DNA of 64,000 nucleotides, from assembly GCF_947502445.1 (NCBI RefSeq), contig NZ_CANMZW010000027.1:1-64000 (forward strand), given 5' to 3'. Both the position numbers and the translations under genes were made by a program. This DNA is from an uncultured Brevibacillus sp. (GTDB taxonomy: Bacteria; Bacillota; Bacilli; Brevibacillales; Brevibacillaceae). Numbering within the stretch: position 1 is the first letter of the stretch; every line of letters starts with the position of its first letter. The notes below the pieces were generated by a model. It saw only the letters and a list, made by a program, of their open reading frames with translations. It did no database searches and was not told where the DNA came from. Positions 24,289 to 32,754 of the stretch are shown piece by piece.

Positions 24289-25023
24289 GTGAGTCAAGAG
24301 GAGCTTAGGGTAAAATCATTTTCGAGTCCGGGCGATCAAGGCAGCTTTGTCCAGGGGGTAAAGGACTGTATTCCAACCTTACTGGGTTATTTGAGTATCG
24401 GGTTTGCAGCGGGAGTTTTGGAGAAGACAGCTGGACTGAGTATTATGGAGATTACGCTGCTGAGTGTGCTTTTGTATGCAGGCTCGGCGCAGTTTATCGC
24501 AGCGGGAATGATTGCGGCAGGTAGCTCGGCAACTGCCATCGTCATTACCATTTTCTTTGTAAATTTGCGACATATTCTACTTAGTGCAGCGCTGTCTCCT
24601 TATTTTAGGCATCTTACGGCGTTTAAAAATATGCTTGTCGGCTCTCTTTTGACGGATGAAACCTTCGGGGTCGCTATTAATGAAGCCGCAAAGAAAAAAC
24701 AGCTGAATGAAAAGTGGATGCACGGCTTGAATCTAACCGCGTATTTGAATTGGATTTTTGCCAATATCGCTGGTGCGTATTTTGGACAATGGATTTCAAA
24801 TCCAGAAAAGCTCGGACTGGATTTTGCTCTTCCTGCCATGTTTATCGGGCTTTTGGTACTGGCGATTGTCAGCCGTAAAAAAATCAGGCTTGATGTTATC
24901 GTGGCAATTTGCGCAGTTGTGATCGCGGTGGGGGTAACGATCGTGTATCCGGGAAATATGGGAGTCATTATTGCTACGGTGGTCGCTTCTACGATTGGGA
25001 TGGTGATAGATAAATGGAAGTAA
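24289..25023 (+). CDS. azlC: Branched-chain amino acid permease, large subunit
   Basis: The product of about 244 residues matches AzlC: GVKDCIPTLLGYLSIGFAAGVL, LLYAGSAQFIAAGMI, FVNLRHILLSAALSPYFR, and LTDETFGVAI. With AzlD it exports branched-chain amino acids. A GTG at 24220 gives 23 extra N-terminal residues, including a hydrophobic run not typical of AzlC, and has no close ribosome-binding site. The GTG at 24289 follows AGGAGAAGAGGGAG, so it is preferred. Its end overlaps azlD by 10 bases. Confidence 0.9.
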   Translation: MSQEELRVKSFSSPGDQGSFVQGVKDCIPTLLGYLSIGFAAGVLEKTAGLSIMEITLLSVLLYAGSAQFIAAGMIAAGSSATAIVITIFFVNLRHILLSAALSPYFRHLTAFKNMLVGSLLTDETFGVAINEAAKKKQLNEKWMHGLNLTAYLNWIFANIAGAYFGQWISNPEKLGLDFALPAMFIGLLVLAIVSRKKIRLDVIVAICAVVIAVGVTIVYPGNMGVIIATVVASTIGMVIDKWK

Positions 25024-25340
25024 GATGGGATGTCTTTTTAATTATCGTCGGGTCAGCCTTGGTTACATTCTTGCCACGGGTCGTGCCTCTCATGGTTTTG
25101 AGTCGGATGGAGCTGCCAGAGTGGGGGATTCGCTGGCTGAACTATGTACCCATCTCAGTGATGGCTGCATTAGTCGGGCAGGAGCTATTCGTGAATGATG
25201 GGCAACTGACTTCTCTATGGACAAATGTAGAGCTGCTCGCAGCGATACCTACCGTTCTTGTGGCTATCAAAACGAGAAGTCTGCTTGGAACGGTAGTCGC
25301 AGGAATGATCTCGATCATGATTTTGCGTTATTTGCTGTAA
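25014..25340 (+). CDS. azlD: Branched-chain amino acid permease, small subunit
   Basis: The 108-residue membrane protein has about four spans and the AzlD pattern FLPRVVPLMVLSRMELPEWGIRWLNYVPISVMAALV. It overlaps azlC by 10 bases, consistent with a two-subunit exporter made at a fixed ratio. Confidence 0.92.
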   Translation: MEVRWDVFLIIVGSALVTFLPRVVPLMVLSRMELPEWGIRWLNYVPISVMAALVGQELFVNDGQLTSLWTNVELLAAIPTVLVAIKTRSLLGTVVAGMISIMILRYLL

Positions 25341-25365
25341 GAAACCAATTAAGGAAGGTGACGGG

Positions 25366-26073
25366 ATGACCGTAGAGGAAGTCATGCAAAAGCTTGAAGC
25401 CATGGGCACGGAGCAAACGAAAAAGACTTTTCTTCGACATGGAGCCAAAGAACCTTTTTTTGGTGTCAAAATCGGAGACATGAAAAAGTTGGTGAAGGAA
25501 GTAAAGCGTGATCAAAGTCTCGCGCTCGCATTATATGAGACGGATAACTCGGATGCGATGTACTTGGCGGGACTGACCGTTAACCCGAAGAGCATGACAA
25601 AAGAGCGTCTGAACAGCTGGGTCAAAAAAGCGTACTGGTACATGCTGGCGGAGTACACGGTCGCAAGCATGGCAGCTGAAAGCGATTATGCTATGGAGCT
25701 GGCGAGAGAATGGCTGGATGCGGAGGAAGAAATGATCGCCGCATGTGGCTGGAACACGTATTCCAACTATATTTCCATTACAGACGATGAAAAGCTCGAT
25801 CTGGCAGAAATAGGGCGCCTACTATATCGCGTCAAAGAAACCATCCACGAAGAAAGAAACCGTGTGCGCTACACGATGAATCAATTCGTTATCTCTGTTG
25901 GCGCATACATCCCGGCTCTACACGACGAAGCCATCGAAGTCGCAAAAGCCATCGGCAAAGTCCACGTCGATGTCGGACAAACCGCCTGCAAGGTTCCGCT
26001 TGCTACCGAATACATCAAAAAGATCGAAGAACGAGGAAAAATCGGTCAAAAACGAAAAACATGCATCTGCTAA
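25366..26073 (+). CDS. AlkD-like DNA alkylation repair protein
   Basis: The 235-residue all-helical protein of the AlkD/AlkC HEAT-repeat superfamily has RHGAKEPFFGVKIGDMKKLVKEV near residue 25 and GWNTYSNYIS near residue 130. AlkD proteins excise bulky alkylated bases by capturing backbone contacts; whether this member keeps glycosylase activity cannot be told from sequence. It lies 25 bases after azlD, likely co-transcribed. AAGGAAGGTGACGGG precedes the ATG. Confidence 0.85.
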   Translation: MTVEEVMQKLEAMGTEQTKKTFLRHGAKEPFFGVKIGDMKKLVKEVKRDQSLALALYETDNSDAMYLAGLTVNPKSMTKERLNSWVKKAYWYMLAEYTVASMAAESDYAMELAREWLDAEEEMIAACGWNTYSNYISITDDEKLDLAEIGRLLYRVKETIHEERNRVRYTMNQFVISVGAYIPALHDEAIEVAKAIGKVHVDVGQTACKVPLATEYIKKIEERGKIGQKRKTCIC

Positions 26074-26089
26074 TACGAAGCCGTAAGAG

Positions 26090-26116
26090 ACGTGGGAGAA
26101 GAGTCCCACGTTTTTT
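26090..26116 (+). terminator. Terminator of the TrmB-AzlCD-AlkD unit
   Basis: ACGTGGGA and TCCCACGT pair around GAAGAG, followed by six T residues. Confidence 0.88.
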
Positions 26117-26201
26117 CGTTCTAAAAGAGAGCTTCAATGGATATGCTTTCAAAGTGTTATCCAATCACCAAAAAGAGGAAGTTAGAAAAACTACGGCTCG
26201 C

Positions 26202-26519
26202 GAGAGGAAAAAGGAGAAAAGCGAAGGTCTTTGGGACCCTTTGCAAAGGCGGAATGGAAAAAACGAAACACGCATTTAAGCGTCCACCTTTGAAATACCT
26301 CCCTGAAACCGACTACTTTGGACGCGGTTTCGTTTTTGTAAACGTATAGGAATTTATAAGCGCGACGCTTATAAATTCTGGAGCGCATGAAAACTTTCAG
26401 CTAAAACGCGGTCGCTCTTTCTTGAGGAAGCCTCAACAGCGGTTTTCTTATGAAGCCGCCAGGAATGACCTCAGAGAAGGGGCCCAAGAACCTGGAGCCT
26501 TTTCTCCTTTTTCCTCTCC
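26202..26519 (+). repeat. Fold-back repeat family A, copy 2
   Basis: The outer arms pair perfectly over 20 bp (GAGAGGAAAAAGGAGAAAAG at 26202-26221 with its complement ending at 26518). The next stem reads GGTCTTTGGG with CCCAAGAACC. Inner parts match copy 1: CGAAACACG...GCGTCCA with TGGACGCGGTTTCG, and CCAGGAATGACC. Relative to copy 1 it carries about 100 extra bases (26343-26450), including a palindrome. Confidence 0.72.
26343..26378 (+). repeat. Short palindromic repeat, copy 2
   Basis: CGTATAGGAATTTATAAGCG is followed by CGACGCTTATAAATTC, a 12-bp-arm palindrome. It is the same motif as at 9509-9534, here embedded in fold-back copy 2. Confidence 0.6.
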
Positions 26520-26561
26520 CCACAAAGCCGGTTTCTAGCTGGAATTTATTATAAACTCTCT

Positions 26562-26576
26562 ATTTTTCAGCAGATT
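26562..26576. promoter_or_regulatory. Possible CodY box
   Basis: ATTTTTCAGCAGATT matches the CodY consensus AATTTTCWGAAAATT with three mismatches, about 100 bases before an amino-acid transporter gene. This is a weak match and should be read as a candidate only. Confidence 0.3.
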
Positions 26577-26673
26577 ATCGACTCTTTTCATATGTTGTGC
26601 TATCATGATAACTTGTTAACGTATTACCACTTTATCAGACTAAAAGATAGAAAAAGAGTCTAGGGGGATCACG

Positions 26674-27450
26674 ATGAAAAAATTCGCATTGATGTCATTA
26701 CTCATGGGAGCAATGCTCTCGCTAGTAGTAGGCTGTTCCAGCTCGAATACAGGCGCTGGGGCCAATAAAATCGTAGTAGGAATTGACGACAAGTTCGCAC
26801 CTATGGGCTTTCGCGATGAGAAAAACGAGCTGGTTGGTTTTGATATTGACTACGCTCGTGCAGCAGGCGAAAAAATGGGAAAAGAAATTACTTTCCAACC
26901 GATCGACTGGAGCTCCAAGGAATCGGAACTAAACAGCGGTCGTATTGACCTGATCTGGAACGGATACACCATTACAGATGAGCGAAAAGAAAAGGTTTTG
27001 TTCACAAAGCCTTATTTGAAAAATGCGCAGGTGGTGGTGACGCTTGCGAAGTCAGATATGAGCAAGCTCGCTGATTTGTCCGGCAAGGTTGTTGGACTGC
27101 AAAAGCTGTCCTCTGCGGCTGACGCATTGGATGCTAACCAGATCAAAAATCAGATCAAAACGATTACAGAGTTCCCTGACAACGTTCTCGCACTGAGCGA
27201 TTTGAAAATCGGACGCATCGATGCGGTCGTCATTGACCAGGTTGTAGCTGACTACTACATGTCCAAGGATAAAGGAACCTTTAAGTTCCTGGATGAATCA
27301 CTTGCGCCGGAAGAGTATGGAATTGGTGTGAAAAAGGGCAATGAAGCGTTGTTGAACGAATTGCAAAAAGCGCTGGATACCATGAATCAGGACGGAACAG
27401 CGGCAAAAATTTCGGAAAAATGGTTTGGCGAGGATCGTGTATTGAAATAG
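26674..27450 (+). CDS. Polar amino acid ABC transporter substrate-binding lipoprotein
   Basis: The 258-residue lipoprotein (lipobox VVGCSS, Cys near residue 21) has the family 3 solute-binding fold: VVGIDDKFAPMGFRDEKNELVGFDIDYARA at the first lobe, NSGRIDLIWNGYTITDERKEKVLFTKPYL, and a second lobe with GRIDAVVIDQVVADYY. It binds an amino acid, probably cystine, glutamine or a basic one; the exact ligand is not resolvable. GGGGG precedes the ATG. It forms a three-gene operon with permease and ATPase. Confidence 0.9.
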   Translation: MKKFALMSLLMGAMLSLVVGCSSSNTGAGANKIVVGIDDKFAPMGFRDEKNELVGFDIDYARAAGEKMGKEITFQPIDWSSKESELNSGRIDLIWNGYTITDERKEKVLFTKPYLKNAQVVVTLAKSDMSKLADLSGKVVGLQKLSSAADALDANQIKNQIKTITEFPDNVLALSDLKIGRIDAVVIDQVVADYYMSKDKGTFKFLDESLAPEEYGIGVKKGNEALLNELQKALDTMNQDGTAAKISEKWFGEDRVLK

Positions 27451-27459
27451 ATAGTAGAG

Positions 27460-27495
27460 GTGGCTTCGCCAACACGATGGCGGAGCCACGCTTTT
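27460..27495 (+). terminator. Strong hairpin between binding protein and permease genes
   Basis: GTGGCTTCGCCA and TGGCGGAGCCAC form a 12-bp stem followed by GCTTTTA. Such a hairpin commonly keeps binding-protein mRNA in excess over the membrane subunits, by partial termination or by protecting the upstream message. Confidence 0.7.
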
Positions 27496-27574
27496 ATCGC
27501 ACCGATTCAACCAAAAATTCGCCTGCGTCATCGGCTTGGGTGGGGCAAAAACCAAGAAATAGGAGCAAACGCAT

Positions 27575-28234
27575 ATGAGTGTAGATTATATCATTTCAAT
27601 TACAAAGCCTATGCTAGAAGGGGCGCAGATGACGGTACTGTTGTTCCTCATCGCGATTCTGGTGTCCATTCCACTCGGCTTTATCATTACGCTGATGGCA
27701 GGTAGTGGGAACAAGGGACTTGCCTGGTTTGCGAATACGTATATTTATGTCATGCGTGGAACACCACTCCTCTTGCAGCTCTTATTTATCTGCTTTGGAC
27801 TGCCACTCTTACCGGTGGTTGGCGAATATTTGGTGATGGACCGCTTCGTTGCTGCCTGTGTCGGCTTTGTCCTTAACTATGCAGCTTACTTTGCGGAGAT
27901 TTTCAGAGGGGGGCTACTTGCGATTGACAAGGGCCAATATGAAGCAGCTCAAGTACTTGGCTTTAGCAAATGGCAGGCGACTACTAAAATTATTTTGCCG
28001 CAAATGTTTCGTGTCGCACTTCCGGCGGTTGCAAATGAATCCATCACCTTGGTGAAGGATACAGCGTTGCTCTACGCCGTTGCCGTTCCCGAGCTTCTGC
28101 ATTTTGCGCAGACGGCAGTAAATCGAGATTTTACCATCGTTCCTTTTTTTATTGCTGGCGTGATTTATTTGCTCATGACCCTCTTATTAACTCTGTTTTT
28201 TAAGTGGCTGGAAAAAAGGTTCAAATTCGAATAA
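27575..28234 (+). CDS. Polar amino acid ABC transporter permease
   Basis: The 219-residue protein has the HisM/GlnP pattern: GAQMTVLLFLIAILVSIPLG, YIYVMRGTPLLLQLLFI, then the EAA loop EAAQVLGFSKWQATTKIILPQ and a KDTALLYAVAVPELL segment. About five spans. GGAGCAAACGCAT precedes the ATG. Its 3' end closely precedes the ATPase gene. Confidence 0.93.
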   Translation: MSVDYIISITKPMLEGAQMTVLLFLIAILVSIPLGFIITLMAGSGNKGLAWFANTYIYVMRGTPLLLQLLFICFGLPLLPVVGEYLVMDRFVAACVGFVLNYAAYFAEIFRGGLLAIDKGQYEAAQVLGFSKWQATTKIILPQMFRVALPAVANESITLVKDTALLYAVAVPELLHFAQTAVNRDFTIVPFFIAGVIYLLMTLLLTLFFKWLEKRFKFE

Positions 28235-28248
28235 AGGACTGGCGAGAA

Positions 28249-28995
28249 ATGGCGATGATTCAAGTATCCAATCTAAAAAAATCGTTTGGCAATTTGGAAG
28301 TCCTGAAGGATGTTTCGTTTGAAGTAAACAAAAACGATGTCGTAGCGGTGATCGGTCCATCTGGCTCGGGGAAAAGCACAATGCTGCGAAGCCTTGTTTA
28401 CTTGGAACAGGTGAACGGTGGGAGCATCCGTATTCAGGATGATGATTTGGTCAAGGATGGCGTGTACAGCGACAGCCAGAAGATCAAGCAGATTACAGGA
28501 AAAATGGGCATGGTGTTTCAGCATTTCAACCTGTTCCCTCATCTAAGCGTAAAAGAAAATCTGGAGATTGCCCCACGAGTGGTAAAAGGTGAGTCGATAG
28601 AGGCGATCCGCCAACGAAGTGCAGAGCTGCTGGAGAAGGTGGGACTGGCTGATAAGGCAAATGTCTATCCTGCCAAGCTCTCAGGCGGTCAAAAACAGCG
28701 TGTTGCCATTGCACGGGCGCTGATGATGAACCCGGACATTTTATTATTTGATGAGCCGACATCTGCCCTTGACCCGGAGTTGACGGGAGAGGTGCTCCAG
28801 GTCATCAAGCAGCTGGCTAATGAGCACATGACGATGATGGTCGTCACACATGAGATGGGATTTGCGAGGGAAGTGGCGAACCGAATCATGTTTATGGACA
28901 ACGGTGAATTTGTGGAGGCAGGGACACCTGAGCAAATGTTTACCAATGCCCAATTTGAGCGGACAAAGGCGTTCTTGCAACGAGCGTTAAAATAA
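28249..28995 (+). CDS. Polar amino acid ABC transporter ATP-binding protein
   Basis: The product of about 248 residues has Walker A GPSGSGKST, Q-loop VFQHFNLFPHLSV, signature LSGGQKQRVAIARAL, Walker B ILLFDEPTSALDPEL and switch His in VVTHEMGFA. It is the GlnQ/HisP type and powers the two preceding genes. The ATG at 28249 with AAAGGA upstream is preferred to a longer frame from 28204 that would overlap the permease gene. Confidence 0.94.
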   Translation: MAMIQVSNLKKSFGNLEVLKDVSFEVNKNDVVAVIGPSGSGKSTMLRSLVYLEQVNGGSIRIQDDDLVKDGVYSDSQKIKQITGKMGMVFQHFNLFPHLSVKENLEIAPRVVKGESIEAIRQRSAELLEKVGLADKANVYPAKLSGGQKQRVAIARALMMNPDILLFDEPTSALDPELTGEVLQVIKQLANEHMTMMVVTHEMGFAREVANRIMFMDNGEFVEAGTPEQMFTNAQFERTKAFLQRALK

Positions 28996-29018
28996 ATCAA
29001 CAGATGACCAAAAGAAAG

Positions 29019-29045
29019 CCCTCTAGAATCGCTAGAGGGTTTTTG
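29019..29045 (+). terminator. Terminator of the amino acid ABC operon
   Basis: CCCTCTAG and CTAGAGGG pair around AATCG, then five T residues follow. Confidence 0.88.
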
Positions 29046-29065
29046 GCATGAATAAAAGCGTAAGA

Positions 29066-29332
29066 CTACATTACTTGATAGTTCAAGTACCGCATGTTAA
29101 TAAAGGAGTGGAAATGCTCGCTGAAAGACTCCGCATTCAAAAAGGCATTGTAGGCATAAGGAGTAACCTTACAGTAGACAAACTCGCGGCCATCCTGAAA
29201 GCGTATGTATAAATGATTGGCTTCGAGATCATAGCGTGTCGACTTAATTAAGCGGGAATTCAGCTCTTTGTACGTGAACTCCTCTTTCTCCGGCGCTTTA
29301 CTTGAAAAAAACTGGCGAAAAAATGATTTCAC
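29066..29332 (-). CDS. KTSC-domain protein
   Basis: The 88-residue protein has a KTSC domain from residue 28 (STRYDLEANHLYIRFQDGREFVYCKVTPYAYNAFLNAESFSEHFHSFI). KTSC domains are small, widespread, sometimes fused to nucleases or lysyl-tRNA synthetase-like proteins; the function is unsettled. The start is GTG at 29332 with AAAGGAG twelve bases upstream. Confidence 0.78.
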   Translation of the reverse strand: MKSFFRQFFSSKAPEKEEFTYKELNSRLIKSTRYDLEANHLYIRFQDGREFVYCKVTPYAYNAFLNAESFSEHFHSFINMRYLNYQVM

Positions 29333-29372
29333 TTTCGATGCGAACTCCTTTTGCGTGATCTAATGCAGGATT

Positions 29373-29495
29373 CTATTTCTTCGAGACTCTTATTTTACTC
29401 AAAAATTTGAATTCGGAATACAAAAACAGCACACCGATCGCAAAATGGGCCAAGAGAACTGTGCTTACGGCAATGTTTGAAATGTTTGCTAGCAT
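29373..29495 (-). CDS. Small single-span membrane protein
   Basis: Forty residues with a hydrophobic span (AVSTVLLAHFAIGVLFLY) and a basic tail (KFLSKIRVSKK). The ATG at 29495 follows GGGAGGA at ideal spacing, which argues for a real gene. Function unknown. Confidence 0.58.
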   Translation of the reverse strand: MLANISNIAVSTVLLAHFAIGVLFLYSEFKFLSKIRVSKK

Positions 29496-29754
29496 GTTAG
29501 TTCCTCCCGTTTGAGAGCACGAAGTCACGATGCAGAAGTGATTTGCTCGAAATAGGTGGAAATCTCCCTTTCGATCATTCTGAAGACCTAGATTCTGACT
29601 GTGCAAGAAAAGAGAAATCGTCCATAAGTGCTTGTCGATCTATGTTTTACCTTGTCGAATCAAGTCTATATACCTAGCGGGTGATTGTCAATAATTACAT
29701 AGTATCAAAGTGCCGTGATTTCATCCTGCCTCTCCAAACCGTATTTTTCTAAGC

Positions 29755-30693
29755 TCAAGCATGGGAGTTTAGGGAAGGAGCAGAGCTTTTTTGCTTCAGA
29801 TCGTATTGCAGTCGGTTCGTAAAGCTCATGGAAATACTTGAAAAATGACGCTCTTCAGATCGGACCCAGCCGAGATAAATGGGCTGTTGATCAGGGATAG
29901 CGAGATCAAGCGTGACGAGATCCGTGTATTGTAAATAGGGCTCGTGGATAAAGGAATAGTCTAGTCCGATCGTGACGGCCATATTTTCGCGGACAGCATT
30001 GCGGATGGCGTCTGTATTGTTTGTTGTAAATAAAATATCGACAGGGCCGTATTTGGCAGCGAAATCGTCAGCAAACCATTTGACATAATCATCGTTGTAT
30101 AGAACAAAGGAGTACTGTCGCAGTTCATCCGGTGTAACGGAGTCTTGATACGCGAGCGGCGAGTTTTTACTGACGCCGACCACCATCTTTCCCTTCAATA
30201 GCCGCTCGAATGCCAAGCCTAGGCCAGCGCTTTTTTGAATCAGACTTTCATACATGATGATCAGGCCGATATCAATTTTGTTTTGGCGAATGTCCTCCAA
30301 AATTTCTTGTGTACCTTTTTCCGCGATTTCCGTTCTGATTTGCGGATAATTTTTTTTGAAGCTGGTAATTGCATTCACCAGCAGATTCATGGGGCCAGGA
30401 ATCGTCGCCAGCCTGAGCTCGCCACTAAGCGTATTTGTATAGTGTTGCGCCTCTTCCTGGATTTCTTGAATCTTCATTAAAGCCTCTATCGCCTTTTTAA
30501 TAATAATGCGACCTTCCGGAGTAGGGACTGCGCCCATTCGGGACCGAGTAAACAAGGAAATGCCGAGCTCGGCTTCCAGACTGGAGAGGGATTGGCTGAT
30601 GGCGGATAGCGTGACGTGCTTATTCTGAGAAGCCTTGGTCAGAGAGCCAGTCTTCGCTATTTCCACAATATATTCAAGCTGCTCAATATGCAT
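29755..30693 (-). CDS. LysR-family transcriptional regulator
   Basis: The 312-residue regulator has the N-terminal winged HTH (EIAKTGSLTKASQNKHVTLSAISQSLSSLEAELGISLFTRS) and a C-terminal periplasmic-binding-like effector domain from about residue 90. It is divergent from the SDR genes at 30836, with a 140-base shared control region, and so probably regulates the oxidoreductase cluster (inference). Confidence 0.9.
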   Translation of the reverse strand: MHIEQLEYIVEIAKTGSLTKASQNKHVTLSAISQSLSSLEAELGISLFTRSRMGAVPTPEGRIIIKKAIEALMKIQEIQEEAQHYTNTLSGELRLATIPGPMNLLVNAITSFKKNYPQIRTEIAEKGTQEILEDIRQNKIDIGLIIMYESLIQKSAGLGLAFERLLKGKMVVGVSKNSPLAYQDSVTPDELRQYSFVLYNDDYVKWFADDFAAKYGPVDILFTTNNTDAIRNAVRENMAVTIGLDYSFIHEPYLQYTDLVTLDLAIPDQQPIYLGWVRSEERHFSSISMSFTNRLQYDLKQKSSAPSLNSHA

Positions 30694-30835
30694 GAGGAGT
30701 GACTCACTTCCTTAAGTGGTAGTTAAGTAATGGTAAGTATGTTTACATATGATTTAAATATATGCAAGGTCTATAATGGAAGCAAGGGCAGAGAGAAACA
30801 GCCTGTCATGAATTTTGAAAATGGAGGCGTTGGCA

Positions 30836-31591
30836 ATGGCGAGATTGGAAGGAAAAGTAGCGATCATCACCGGTGGTGGGACAGGCATCGGAAAAACGAC
30901 TGCGCTTCGTTTTGCGAAGGAAGGCGCGAAGGTAATCGTTACGGACATAAATCTGGACAGCGCCAGTCAGACAGTAGCCGAAATGAAGGAAGCGGGCGGA
31001 GATGCACACGCGATTGCCCATGATGTCAGTCGTGAGGAGCAGTGGGAGCAAGTAGTCGCCGCGACCGTAAAACAATATGGAAAACTGGACATTTTGTTTA
31101 ATAATGCAGGTATTTATATGATCAAGCCGTTAGCAGAAATCACACTGGAGGATTGGAATCGACTGATGGCAATTAACGTCACTGGTGTATTTTTGGGCAT
31201 GAAGCATGCGATGCCAGTCATGGCGACGCAGCAAGGCGGCTCGGTCATCAATGCCTCATCGATCGCCGGATTGATCGGTGCCCCAGGCCATGTTCTGTAT
31301 GGAGCAAGCAAAGGCGCAGTCCGCATCATGACAAAGGATGCTGCTATCGAATACGCAGGTCAAGGTGTGCGTGTCAACTCGATTCACCCCGGCTATATCG
31401 ATACGGGCATGGTGACGTATGCATCTGAAGCAACCAAGCATTCCAAAGCGGAGCTGGCACAGGGAGTACCAAGCGGACGTTTGGGCACCGTAGAGGATGT
31501 TGCCAATACGGTGTTGTTCCTGGCTTCCGATGAGTCTGGACATGTGACAGGGGCAGAATTTGTCATTGATGGCGGAGGTACTGCTCGATAG
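30836..31591 (+). CDS. Short-chain dehydrogenase/reductase
   Basis: The 251-residue classical SDR has TGGGTGIG at the cofactor loop, NNAGIY, catalytic Ser near INASSIAG, YxxxK in YGASKGAVR, and a typical C-terminus SGHVTGAEFVIDGGGTA. The Asp after the second beta strand (VTDIN) favours NAD(H). The substrate is unknown. The ATG at 30836 has GGAGG upstream. It is followed 38 bases later by a second SDR. Confidence 0.9.
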   Translation: MARLEGKVAIITGGGTGIGKTTALRFAKEGAKVIVTDINLDSASQTVAEMKEAGGDAHAIAHDVSREEQWEQVVAATVKQYGKLDILFNNAGIYMIKPLAEITLEDWNRLMAINVTGVFLGMKHAMPVMATQQGGSVINASSIAGLIGAPGHVLYGASKGAVRIMTKDAAIEYAGQGVRVNSIHPGYIDTGMVTYASEATKHSKAELAQGVPSGRLGTVEDVANTVLFLASDESGHVTGAEFVIDGGGTAR

Positions 31592-31629
31592 TGACAGTCC
31601 TGCCATTTTGATAAAAGGAGAGATGACAA

Positions 31630-32373
31630 ATGAGATTCGTGGATAAAGTTGCGATTGTAACAGGAGGAGCCAGCGGAATCGGGGAAACGACAGTACACCA
31701 GTTTGCAAATGAAGGGGCAAAGGTAGTGATTGCCGACTTTTCCCCGCGTGGACAGGAGCTGGCGGATCAACTGAACGCAGAAGGTCATGAAGCTTTGTAC
31801 GTGAAGACAGATGTGACCAAGGAAGACGAAGTCAAGCACATGGTCAGCGCTACCGTCGAGAGATTCGGCAAAGTGGACATCCTGTTTGCCAACGCAGGGA
31901 TTGCCAAGGACAACGCCGCCCACAAGCTTTCTCTCGATGACTGGCAACGAACAATTGACATTAACCTGACAGGCGTATTCCTGTGCGACAAGTACGTGAT
32001 CGAGCAAATGCTCGCGCAAGGCACAGGTGGAGCAATCGTCAACTGCGGCTCGATCCACAGTCATGCGGGGAAAGCGGGAGTGACCGCTTATTCTTCGGCA
32101 AAAGGCGGCGTGAAGCTTCTTAGCCAAACACTCGGCATTACCTATGCAAAAGAGGGGATTCGGGTTAACGCTGTCTGCCCGGGTTACATCGATACACCGC
32201 TGATCGCAGGTCGTAACGAAGAGATGAATCAGCATCTGATCAGCCTGCATCCGATGGGCCGACTTGGCAAGCCGGAGGAAGTAGCCAAAGCGGTGCTGTT
32301 CCTGGCCAGCGACGATGCTTCCTTCGTGACAGGGACAAGCCTTTTGGTCGATGGTGGTTATACTGCACAATAA
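31630..32373 (+). CDS. Short-chain dehydrogenase/reductase
   Basis: The 247-residue classical SDR has TGGASGIG, ANAGIA (a variant of NNAG), Ser in NCGSIHSHAG, YSSAK, and the C-terminal VTGTSLLVDGGYTAQ. The IADFS segment favours NAD(H). It shares its direction and probably its transcript with the preceding SDR; the two are diverged paralogues. Substrate unknown. AAAGGAG precedes the ATG. Confidence 0.9.
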   Translation: MRFVDKVAIVTGGASGIGETTVHQFANEGAKVVIADFSPRGQELADQLNAEGHEALYVKTDVTKEDEVKHMVSATVERFGKVDILFANAGIAKDNAAHKLSLDDWQRTIDINLTGVFLCDKYVIEQMLAQGTGGAIVNCGSIHSHAGKAGVTAYSSAKGGVKLLSQTLGITYAKEGIRVNAVCPGYIDTPLIAGRNEEMNQHLISLHPMGRLGKPEEVAKAVLFLASDDASFVTGTSLLVDGGYTAQ

Positions 32374-32390
32374 GCATATATAGAAGAGAA

Positions 32391-32417
32391 GCCGGGCGAT
32401 TACGTCCGGTTTTTTGT
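32391..32417 (+). terminator. Terminator after the SDR pair
   Basis: A short GC stem (CCGGGCG with CGTCCGG, loop ATTA) is followed by TTTTTTGTTTT. Confidence 0.8.
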
Positions 32418-32511
32418 TTTATGCAGGACTTGTCAGCCATCGTCCAATCATCATAAAGCGGCTATTCATAAAGTATAAGTAGTCCAATTGGAAAAGGAAG
32501 GGGGAAGGGGC

Positions 32512-32754
32512 TTGCCAGCGAGTATTGGTAGTGTACAAATCAATAATAACTTTGGCACGATCCAATTCGGTGACACCGCCAACAATTCTCCGAAAAGCAT
32601 TACCAAGTCTATTTCAGGTGCAGGCGGGGGCAACAGTGGGAATACGGTTAACGTCACGATTGAAAACAGCTCCACCAATACGAAAGAGTTTGGAGCGAGT
32701 GGGCGGAAGAGAAGAGGCCCCGGAAGACGCCCTACCAAAAGATTCAGGAAATGA
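32512..32754 (+). CDS. GerPF/GerPA-like spore germination protein with basic tail
   Basis: The 80-residue protein resembles the GerPF/GerPA spore-coat germination proteins: it starts PASIGSVQINNNFGTIQFGD and continues through NNSPKSITKSISGAG to a Thr/Asn-rich stretch. GerP proteins are needed for nutrient passage through the spore coat. It ends with an unusual Arg/Lys/Gly-rich tail (GRKRRGPGRRPTKRFRK). The TTG at 32512 gives the family-type N-terminus and follows GGAAGGGGGAAGGGG. Confidence 0.68.
   Translation: MPASIGSVQINNNFGTIQFGDTANNSPKSITKSISGAGGGNSGNTVNVTIENSSTNTKEFGASGRKRRGPGRRPTKRFRK

Noticed and set aside
31393..32370. 325-codon ORF on the minus strand
   Set aside because: Shadow of the two SDR genes; its composition is Cys/His-rich nonsense.
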